In this document: positions 1-5,763 of the stretch, piece by piece
How positions within the stretch are numbered: the first letter of the stretch is position 1
How the letters are laid out: the number at the start of each line of letters is the position of its first letter
Assembly (NCBI GenBank): GCA_001800085.1
Contig: MGUS01000019.1
Coordinates: 1 to 5,763, forward strand
Length of the DNA: 5,763 bases
From: Elusimicrobia bacterium RIFCSPLOWO2_01_FULL_60_11
Lineage (GTDB): Bacteria > Elusimicrobiota > Elusimicrobia > 2-02-FULL-39-32
Reading direction: 5' to 3'
The notes under the pieces: generated by a model
What the model was told of the DNA's origin: nothing
Databases searched by the model: none
Seen by the model: the letters and a program-made list of their open reading frames with translations, nothing else
Made by a program: the position numbers and the translations under genes

Positions 1-2320
1 GGTCTTCCTGCCGCTCGACCAGGCCGTCGACGCGCTGGTCCGATTCGGAGTTCTTTTCCGCCAGGGACTTGTCCAGGTCCATCGATGTCTCCTGGGCGGC
101 CTTGGCCAGGGCTTCGCGCGCGGCCTTGGCCTGCTTGACCAGGTCCTGGGCTATCTTCAAGGCGCTTTGAAGGTCTCCCCTTTCGAGTGAGCGGCCCAGG
201 TCCGCCAGGGAATCGGCCAGCTGCCCAAGGTTCATGTCTTTGACGGCCGGGCGGTTCACGAATTCTTCGGGCAGTTCCTCGGGAAGGTCCCGAATGGCTT
301 TCGCTATCTCTTGCAGGATGTCGAAGGCCTCTTTCATGATGCCGCGCACTTCGTCGCTCAATTCGGGGGTCAGGCGGGAGTCCTCCGAAAGCTTTTGGGC
401 GAGCTTGCGGCTCTTGCCCTCGAGCCGGTCCGCCGACTGCGCCAGGTCCCTCATCTTGGCGGATTTCTGGACTTCCTCGGAAAGGTGGGAGAGGCGCTCG
501 AGCTGGGAACTTGCTTCCGCCTGGGCCGCGGAGGCGGCCGGCGCGTTCTTCGAATCCAGGGCTTTTTGAGCGCGGTCCATCGCCCCTTCGCGGACCTGTT
601 CAAGACCTTCCTTCAATGCCTTGTGCTCGGACCAGGACGAGAAATCACTCAAGGGGTCCTTCTCCATCTTGTCCAGGATGCCTCCCATGTCCTCCCCGAT
701 CTTTTTCGCTTTGGCCCCCGCCTTGGCCTGGGCCGCGGCCGCTTCCTCCAGGCTTTGCTTGGAAACGGAGGCGTCCGTCTGGTCCGCGAGAAGGTCGAGA
801 AGGTCGTCCCGGAATTTGGACAGGTCCTTTTCGATGGCCTCGTGCTCCTTCTCGTAGCTCCTCACTTCGACCGTGACCCAATCCGAGAAACCCGACTTGG
901 GGCCCGTGACCGTATCGTTGTCCCGGGCCTCCAGGCGGAGGCGGAGGACTTCACCGGGACGCGGTCTCAGATCGCTCAAGCCGTAGGAAAGCTCGTCGAT
1001 CTTCTGCTTGGGGGCGGGGTCATAGCGTTTGAGCAATATCCTTTGGGAAGAACCCTGCTTTTGCGATTCCACGTTCAGATGGACCTCTTGAACCCCAAGG
1101 TCGTCCCTCAATTCGCAGGTGAAGGGGATGACGGCCTCCTGCCCCACCCAAAGATCTTCGGAGGGCGCCAGGATCTGGACCCTGGGGACCTCATCCTCTT
1201 TGACGGTGACGGAATAGCGGATGGGTTCCGCGGGGACGATGCCTTCCTCGTCTTTGAGGACGAACCAGAACTCCATGGGATTGTGGATCTTAAAGGCTGC
1301 CCGTACCGACCTTGCGCCGGATATGTTGACCGGGTAGCGGAGGCCTTCCCGGCTCAGGATCTCGGCCGACTCCAGGTCTTTCGTCGCGCGCGCGGCGATC
1401 TCCACTTCGGTCCCGCGGTAGGCGTGGATCTGGGGCTCAGCCCGCATCGTCAGGGGCTTTTCTCCCGTGTAAGAAGGGAATCTCAAGGTCACGGAAAAAT
1501 CGGAAAGGCGGGGGATGTCCATGGGGACGAGCGTGAAGACGCGGCTTTCCAGGTCCTTCCAGGCCGCTTTGTACGATGTGGGTTCCACGATGTTCGCCAG
1601 CTCGAAGCGGTACCGGAAAGGCCCTCCGCCCGCCAGGGCCTCCTGCCATTCCGCTCCGCTCTTGACCCAGAGGCGCGGGACGGACGGCGAGGAATCAAGG
1701 ATCTCCACCGTGACCGTGACCGTAGCGCCCAATGGGACCTTGCCCCCTTCGGGGGCGATCTTCAAGTGCCGGGAGATCTCCCGGTCCAGCCCGTAGAGGA
1801 GACGGCTCCAACCCGACTGAAAAAGATAGGGGGGAAAGACCGCGGTCATCCCCAGAACGGAGACCGCCAGGGCCAGGCGCCTGGCATGGGCCTTCAAGAC
1901 GGAGCGGGAGAACCACGCTTCCGGCTTTTCACGTTCGAGGTTCTCTTCAACGCCTTTGACCGCGGCACGCGCCAGGTCTTCGGAGACCCCTTCCCTTAGA
2001 TCCCGCGTCGAGAATTCGAAGCCGCTTAAAATATCGCGGAAGACCGATGACTTGGCTCTCAATTCCCGGCACAGGGCGTCGAGCGTCGTCCGCCGGCGCG
2101 CTCTGTAGACGAGCAGGGCCAAGCCGGCAAGGGAAGTGGCGGAAAACGAGATCAGAAGGATCCGTCGCAGGAATACGGACGTTGATGTCTGGACCGTCAA
2201 GAGGACAAGGAGAAAGGCCCCGAAAAAGAAAGTGAGATAGATGAGAGCGGTCTCAAGAAAAACCAGTTTTCTGAAGGCCTTGTGGAATTTGGCGAGTGAA
2301 GGGATGCGTTCAAAGACCAT
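1..2320 (-). CDS. DUF4175-like membrane protein with Ig-like extracytoplasmic region and long coiled coil, 3' end outside window
   Basis: The frame is open for 773 codons, from ATG at 2320 to the left edge without a stop. Two membrane helices lie at about 19-42 and 50-72, then a short cytoplasmic stretch and a third helix at about 147-168. Residues 185-490 are beta-rich and look like Ig-type modules. They carry motifs typical of DUF4175/TIGR02302-like proteins: FPSYTG (281-286), YRGTEVEI (301-308), a DEVPRVQILAP segment (376-386), RDDLGVQEVHL (405-415) and LEARDNDTVTGP (463-474). From about 490 to the edge the chain is Ala/Lys/Glu/Asp/Leu-rich and helical, suggesting coiled coil, with few Pro apart from the DLPEELPEE linker (678-686). 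Related proteins are often 800-1200 residues and may lie near MoxR, DUF58 and vWA envelope genes; none of those is visible here. Function is unknown, probably envelope-structural or a scaffold. An in-frame ATG at 2338 (adding MPGRRS) is an alternative start. The first codons overlap the end of the preceding gene by 11 bases. Confidence 0.85.
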   Translation of the reverse strand, partial: MVFERIPSLAKFHKAFRKLVFLETALIYLTFFFGAFLLVLLTVQTSTSVFLRRILLISFSATSLAGLALLVYRARRRTTLDALCRELRAKSSVFRDILSGFEFSTRDLREGVSEDLARAAVKGVEENLEREKPEAWFSRSVLKAHARRLALAVSVLGMTAVFPPYLFQSGWSRLLYGLDREISRHLKIAPEGGKVPLGATVTVTVEILDSSPSVPRLWVKSGAEWQEALAGGGPFRYRFELANIVEPTSYKAAWKDLESRVFTLVPMDIPRLSDFSVTLRFPSYTGEKPLTMRAEPQIHAYRGTEVEIAARATKDLESAEILSREGLRYPVNISGARSVRAAFKIHNPMEFWFVLKDEEGIVPAEPIRYSVTVKEDEVPRVQILAPSEDLWVGQEAVIPFTCELRDDLGVQEVHLNVESQKQGSSQRILLKRYDPAPKQKIDELSYGLSDLRPRPGEVLRLRLEARDNDTVTGPKSGFSDWVTVEVRSYEKEHEAIEKDLSKFRDDLLDLLADQTDASVSKQSLEEAAAAQAKAGAKAKKIGEDMGGILDKMEKDPLSDFSSWSEHKALKEGLEQVREGAMDRAQKALDSKNAPAASAAQAEASSQLERLSHLSEEVQKSAKMRDLAQSADRLEGKSRKLAQKLSEDSRLTPELSDEVRGIMKEAFDILQEIAKAIRDLPEELPEEFVNRPAVKDMNLGQLADSLADLGRSLERGDLQSALKIAQDLVKQAKAAREALAKAAQETSMDLDKSLAEKNSESDQRVDGLVERQED

Positions 2321-4427
2321 GGATCTTCTTCCGGGCATAGAGCGCCTTGTCCAGGAATTTCCCGGCCAGGGGGTGATGGGGATCGATCCGGACGGCTTCC
2401 GACAGGTGGGCCACGACCTTGTCCCAGTCCTTGTTCCAATAAAGGACGGCCAGGTTGTAGTGGGCCTGGGCGAGTTCCGGAACGATGCCCAGGGCCTTCA
2501 GGTACATTCTTTCGGAGGCCTCGACGTCCCCTGACTTTTCGTGGATGACGCCCATGCTGAGCAGGACCTGCGTCCATTCGCCCTTGATCCCCGTCACGAC
2601 ATCAGGCAGGGAATGATAGTCCCGCGTGTCTTGGACCAGTTCCTCATAGTACCCGTCCGCCGTGTTGAAATCCCTCAAGGCCGACTTCAGGTCCCCGGCT
2701 TGGAAAGAAACGAACCCCCGGCGGTAATAGGCGCCGGCGTTCCCCGGGTGAAGGGCGATGGCGCTGTTCCATTCGATCCTGGACCTGTTCTGGGCCGAGG
2801 GGTCTTGGCCCAGTTCGACGGCGCGGGCATAGTGCGCCTTGCTGTAGTCGTCGATCAAGTCCGAGCTGAAGAACTCCTTCTGGTCCGAATAGTTGTAATC
2901 GCCCCTTCGGACATAAAAATCCCCGAGAAAATCAGGGAAACCGGCCATTTTTTCCGCGGTCGGGGCGAGGGCCAGCTTCCTCACAAGGCCGCAAGGCACC
3001 TGCACATGGCCGGTATGCGCCGGCACGTCGAAATCCCAGCCCGCGAAGACCGGCTTGCCCGGGTTCTCCATCAGGAATATCGAGAAATCTTCGCCGGACT
3101 TCAAGGGCCCCAGACGCACGGGAAAACCCTCTTCCTTCTTGTTCTCGATGTACCACGGGCTCGCGGAAAGTCCCTGGGCCACGACCGAGATGTCCCTTCT
3201 CCTCCCTTCGGCATACTGGAGCGCCCAGAAGAGGAACAACTGCACGTCTTTTTTCATGACCAGGACCGAGCCGCGCGGCAAGGTCTTCATGATGTTCTTC
3301 GCGTAGTCGTATCCAAAAAGATTCCGCCGCTTGGACGCCTGGTCCCACGAGGCCGTGAGCGCAAAGAGAGCCAGAAAATATAGACAAGCCAAAGCCAGGC
3401 GCTTGGGCATTGCCACAAAAATCCCGTAACCCATCCAGACATAGACGAACGCCTTGGATAAGTTGAAATGCGCCTCGAGAACGGCCAAGGCGTGGGGGTT
3501 GGGGGGCAGGTTGGCCTTGTAGATGAAGAAGGGGCCGGAAAAAACCCAGGCGACGGCCGTGAAGGCGAAGACGCGGCGCTTGTCCTTCCAGAATCCCCAA
3601 AGCCCTAACCCCGCGAGAGGGACGCCGAACCAATAAGATTCATTCAGGACCTGGCTGAAATAGATCCTCATGTCGGTCCAGAAAAGCTCGCCGGGAGCAT
3701 AGTTCACGGAAAGAAGGTCCAGAGTCCCTCCGTGGCTCTTCCTCATGAGCGCCGAAAGGAGCCGCTCAAAAGTGTCGGGGCGGGCCCAGTTGAGGAGAGG
3801 ATGGCGGTTCGAGCGGATGAGGAGGAACAGGAATACGGTGAACCCGAGGGCTGAAAAGAGGACGGCCCAGAAGCCGTAACGCCGGATGGCGTCTTTTTTC
3901 AGGAGCAGGACGACGGCGGGGGCGAGGAGCAGGATGTCCGGGCGTATGCCCAGGAAAAGCCCGCCGAGGAATGCCATCAGGATGAGCAGAGGCCCCTCGT
4001 TCTTCCTCTCCCAGAGGAGCCAGAGATAGAGGAAAAGGAGCCCCGCGGCCAGGTTCAAGGAATACATCTCGGTCACGATGGAGATGACCCAGAACGAGGT
4101 TGAAGAGAGCCAGAGGAGGCAGGCGAGCAAAGCCAGGGGAACGGAGAGGCCCAGCTCCGCCATGATCAGAAAAAAGAGAGCGCAGGCGCAGGCACCGCCG
4201 GAAACGGAAAGGAGGTTCAGGCGGTAGGACCGGTTGGCCAGGGGGATCTTTGTCGCGAGCTTGCCGGCGAGAGCGTAGAGGGGATATCCCGGCGGGTGGG
4301 CGATGCCGAGCGTGTGGGAAACGGAGACCATCTCGCCCATGTCGCGGTAAGGGGCCAGGGCCGGAGCAGAAGAAAAGAGATAGACCGCGAAGGACGCCGC
4401 GAAAACTCCGAGGGCTATCTTCTTCAT
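2310..4427 (-). CDS. DUF2723 (TMEM260-like) GT-C-type membrane glycosyltransferase with C-terminal TPRs, complete
   Basis: This complete 705-residue protein has a first membrane helix at about 4-22. An extracytoplasmic loop with the DUF2723 hallmarks follows: D29-x-GE (31-32), LGIAHPPGYPLY (40-51) and R69-L-N71. Further membrane segments lie at about 73-92, 96-117, 122-139, 147-177 (probably two), 186-205, 263-280, 286-304, 324-340 and 343-361; TEMYSLN (119-125) and GIRPD (160-164) also fit the family. After the membrane part come YDYAKNIMKTLPRG (373-386), AEGRRRD (406-412), a mixed soluble region and about four TPRs (529-562, 565-598, 617-650, 651-684). Human TMEM260, which has this domain plus TPRs, is a protein O-mannosyltransferase; a similar role here is inference. 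D29 and E32 are the best catalytic acid/base candidates. The ATG start is supported by an AGGAAGG ribosome site seven bases upstream and the ATGA junction with the preceding gene. The tandem paralogue upstream suggests duplication and division of labour. Confidence 0.93.
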   Translation of the reverse strand: MKKIALGVFAASFAVYLFSSAPALAPYRDMGEMVSVSHTLGIAHPPGYPLYALAGKLATKIPLANRSYRLNLLSVSGGACACALFFLIMAELGLSVPLALLACLLWLSSTSFWVISIVTEMYSLNLAAGLLFLYLWLLWERKNEGPLLILMAFLGGLFLGIRPDILLLAPAVVLLLKKDAIRRYGFWAVLFSALGFTVFLFLLIRSNRHPLLNWARPDTFERLLSALMRKSHGGTLDLLSVNYAPGELFWTDMRIYFSQVLNESYWFGVPLAGLGLWGFWKDKRRVFAFTAVAWVFSGPFFIYKANLPPNPHALAVLEAHFNLSKAFVYVWMGYGIFVAMPKRLALACLYFLALFALTASWDQASKRRNLFGYDYAKNIMKTLPRGSVLVMKKDVQLFLFWALQYAEGRRRDISVVAQGLSASPWYIENKKEEGFPVRLGPLKSGEDFSIFLMENPGKPVFAGWDFDVPAHTGHVQVPCGLVRKLALAPTAEKMAGFPDFLGDFYVRRGDYNYSDQKEFFSSDLIDDYSKAHYARAVELGQDPSAQNRSRIEWNSAIALHPGNAGAYYRRGFVSFQAGDLKSALRDFNTADGYYEELVQDTRDYHSLPDVVTGIKGEWTQVLLSMGVIHEKSGDVEASERMYLKALGIVPELAQAHYNLAVLYWNKDWDKVVAHLSEAVRIDPHHPLAGKFLDKALYARKKIHGL
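2325..2332 (-). promoter_or_regulatory. Probable ribosome binding site of the DUF4175-like gene
   Basis: The purine-rich run GGAAGAAG on the minus strand ends four bases before the ATG at 2320, leaving seven bases between its GGAAG core and the start. It lies in the final codons of the 705-residue gene (RKKIHGL). The competing in-frame ATG at 2338 is preceded only by AAGG six bases upstream, so 2320 is preferred but not certain. Confidence 0.5.
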
Positions 4428-5763
4428 CGCGCCGCCTTCCTGCGGGCCGCCGCGAGATATTGCCCGGCTGTGGGATGGTCGGGATTGCAGCGCAAAGTCA
4501 TTTCAAAAGACGCGATGACATCCCTCCACTGTCCCTTTTTCCAAAAGAGCACTCCGCGATTGAAATGGGCGTCCGCGTTCTTGGGGTCCACTTTCAGGGC
4601 TTGCTCGTAATAGGATTCCGCCGCCGCAAGGTCGCCGCGGTCGGAAGCGAGGACCCCGAGATTGGTGAGCGCGCTGGAATTGGCGGGGTCGATCTTCAAA
4701 AGGGCCTTGAAATCCGCCTCCGCGTCGCCGCGCCTGCCTTCTTTGCTGTGTTCATAGCCCTTCAAAGACATTTCCCAGACAAGGTTGGCTTTGAGCCAGA
4801 CAATGTCATGGCCGAAACCCGCGGCCCGCATCAAGGCCTTCATGTCCCAGCGGCCCATGCCTTCGAGAAAGGGATAGAGCGGGACCAGGGCCCTCAAGCG
4901 GTAAGGGCGCGGGCGGGATTCATAAACTCCGCGGAATGAATAGAACTTCCACGGATCGCCGAGCGGTACGGCCCTTCGACTCGCTTCCGCTCGCTCAGGG
5001 CTAGGGACGGCCTCATAGAGGATTCCCCTGTGCTCAAGGCGCGAGCCTTTGAGGATGTTCCTGTCGAATGTGGAATAGAAGAGGCGCTTGACCCCCAGAT
5101 AAGAGGACTCGACGGTCTGCCTCCGCTTTTCCTTCTCGGTCTTGACGAGGCGGCGGAAATCGCCGCCGTAGACGCTCCTGAATATGAGGCCTCCGCGGTC
5201 GTGGAGTTCGAGGTCGGGCCGGCGGCCTTCGGCCATCGTGAGATAGGCCAGGCTGTAGAACGTGTCGTCTCCGCCGTCCATGAACAAGGCCGCGCCGTTC
5301 GGCAAGGTCTTCAGGATATTGCGGCCGTAATCGTAGCTCACGAAGTCATCGCGGGAAGATGCGGCTTCTTCCCAGGCCGATGCCGCGGCGGAGATGACGG
5401 CCAGGACGGCGAGGACGGCCCAAAGCCGCGAACGCCGCCGCATCCACTCAAGGAAGTGACCGAACGCCAGGACAAAAGGGATCCAGGGCAGCATGAAGAA
5501 ACGGGGGAGCACACCGCTCGACTGCGAATCGAAGGGAAGATTGCCCAGAAGGAGAAAGCCCATGCCGCTCAAAGCAAAGACGGCGAGGAACGGGACGCAG
5601 CCCTTCCAGTCCTTGCGCCACCACACGACCCAGCCCATTATCCCGGCCAGAAGTCCGGGCAATGTGATGCTGCCCGCGATGCTTGCCAGATAGCGGTGGA
5701 CCTGCTGGTACGCCGTTTCCAGGTTCCTGGGGAGCTTCTCGCCCAAGGTTAGGGATAGGCTCC
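4424..5763 (-). CDS. DUF2723 (TMEM260-like) membrane glycosyltransferase-type protein with C-terminal TPRs, 5' end outside window
   Basis: Only the C-terminal 445 residues are visible; the frame stays open to the right edge. Residues are numbered from a TTG codon at 5746, used only as a reference and not proposed as the start. Four hydrophobic segments are seen at about 24-42, 50-70, 82-100 and 108-125. They are followed by the signature YDYGRNILKTLPNG (138-151) and a downstream AEGRRPD (172-178), both shared with the next gene. A soluble extracytoplasmic region follows, then three TPR repeats at about 320-353, 357-390 and 391-424, with typical spacing such as ALTNLG..A...GDL..A...Y..AL..DP. 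The missing N-terminus should carry the DUF2723 domain proper, including the acidic first loop expected to be catalytic. The assignment therefore rests on paralogy with the complete neighbour. By family, it is a GT-C-fold enzyme acting at the outer face of the inner membrane; donor and acceptor are unknown. The stop overlaps the next start as ATGA. A palindromic repeat is embedded at residues 249-259. Confidence 0.88.
   Translation of the reverse strand, partial: SLSLTLGEKLPRNLETAYQQVHRYLASIAGSITLPGLLAGIMGWVVWWRKDWKGCVPFLAVFALSGMGFLLLGNLPFDSQSSGVLPRFFMLPWIPFVLAFGHFLEWMRRRSRLWAVLAVLAVISAAASAWEEAASSRDDFVSYDYGRNILKTLPNGAALFMDGGDDTFYSLAYLTMAEGRRPDLELHDRGGLIFRSVYGGDFRRLVKTEKEKRRQTVESSYLGVKRLFYSTFDRNILKGSRLEHRGILYEAVPSPERAEASRRAVPLGDPWKFYSFRGVYESRPRPYRLRALVPLYPFLEGMGRWDMKALMRAAGFGHDIVWLKANLVWEMSLKGYEHSKEGRRGDAEADFKALLKIDPANSSALTNLGVLASDRGDLAAAESYYEQALKVDPKNADAHFNRGVLFWKKGQWRDVIASFEMTLRCNPDHPTAGQYLAAARRKAAR
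4435..4441 (-). promoter_or_regulatory. Ribosome binding site of the 705-residue DUF2723 gene, within the end of the preceding gene
   Basis: On the minus strand AGGAAGG lies seven bases before the ATG at 4427. It falls within the last codons of the upstream gene, whose TGA shares bases with that ATG (ATGA). This arrangement favours translational coupling, with the ribosome finishing the first DUF2723 protein and restarting on the second. It also decides the start, since no better site was seen nearby. Confidence 0.75.
4971..5001. repeat. Imperfect palindromic (REP-like) element inside the coding frame of the first DUF2723 gene
   Basis: This 31-base element has outer arms GCCCT and AGGGC, which pair perfectly. 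Read on the minus strand, the inner part is GAGCGAGC, a GGAA loop (4985-4988), then GCGAGTCGA. The stem can continue as GC/GC next to a GNRA-type loop, two tandem G-A mismatches and a further C-G pair. The shape and sequence resemble the short dispersed palindromes with ends CCTTCGA and CTCAGGG known from memory in many bacterial genomes. Here it is translated in frame as SPERAEASRRA (residues 249-259, counted from the TTG codon at 5746). Only one copy was noticed in the window. Confidence 0.6.

Noticed and set aside
96..131. A 12-base direct repeat (GCGGCCTTGGCC at 96-107 and 120-131)
   Set aside because: The copies are spaced by 24 bases, eight codons, and both encode AKAA in the Ala/Lys-rich helical region. 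Repetitive coding for a coiled coil explains them better than a mobile or regulatory repeat.
311..1999. A 562-codon open frame on the plus strand
   Set aside because: It lies in the register exactly complementary to the DUF4175-like codons, where plus-strand stops need TTA, CTA or TCA in the real gene, which are rare in this GC-rich sequence. It ends precisely opposite the CTA codon for Leu108. Its translation shows no recognisable domain.
2541..3383. A 280-codon plus-strand open frame opposite the 705-residue gene
   Set aside because: It has the same codon-aligned antisense register, and the minus-strand protein has clear family motifs and TPRs across the same bases.
2932..3633. A 233-codon minus-strand open frame inside the 705-residue gene
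   Set aside because: It is a shifted frame of a well supported gene, with a low-complexity Arg/Gly-rich product and no family features. It is not a frameshifted piece, because the main frame is intact throughout.
5744..5746. TTG at 5746 as the start of the first DUF2723 gene
   Set aside because: The frame stays open upstream to the window edge, and starting here would remove the whole N-terminal catalytic membrane domain present in the paralogue. The gene is best read as truncated by the window.
4250..5752. Plus-strand open frames at 4250-4939 and 5030-5752
   Set aside because: Both are codon-aligned shadows of the first DUF2723 gene. Their Arg/Gly/Pro-rich translations resemble no family I recognise.

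Overview
The window is almost wholly coding and holds three collinear genes on the minus strand. In order of transcription they are: the 3' part of a DUF2723 (TMEM260-like) membrane glycosyltransferase-type gene with C-terminal TPR repeats (4424 to beyond 5763); a complete 705-residue paralogue (2310-4427); and the first 773 codons of a large DUF4175-like membrane/coiled-coil protein (1-2320, running off the left edge). The genes overlap by 4 and 11 bases, so they look like one translationally coupled transcription unit. The operon's promoter and terminator both lie outside the window, and no intergenic DNA, RNA gene, CRISPR array or transposase is visible.

The DNA is GC-rich, with a strong preference for G/C at third codon positions and few TTA, CTA or TCA codons. 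This explains the long open frames on the plus strand, the largest at 311-1999. They lie in the register exactly complementary to the real codons and are not genes. The organism cannot be named from this window. DUF2723 proteins fused to TPRs, next to a DUF4175-type protein, suggest an uncultured diderm bacterium of the Elusimicrobiota/Omnitrophota/PVC/FCB sort. That is a low-confidence inference.

Working model: the two DUF2723 proteins are polytopic GT-C-fold enzymes that probably move sugar from a lipid-linked donor to an extracytoplasmic acceptor, and their TPR tails may bind partners. The third protein has three N-terminal membrane helices, a beta-rich Ig-like extracytoplasmic region, and a long Ala/Lys/Glu-rich helical coiled-coil region. 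In other bacteria such proteins often sit near MoxR/DUF58/vWA (Bat-type) envelope genes. The tight coupling raises the untested idea that it is a substrate or partner of the glycosyltransferases. A 31-base imperfect palindrome at 4971-5001, resembling dispersed bacterial repeats, lies inside the reading frame of the first gene and is translated.
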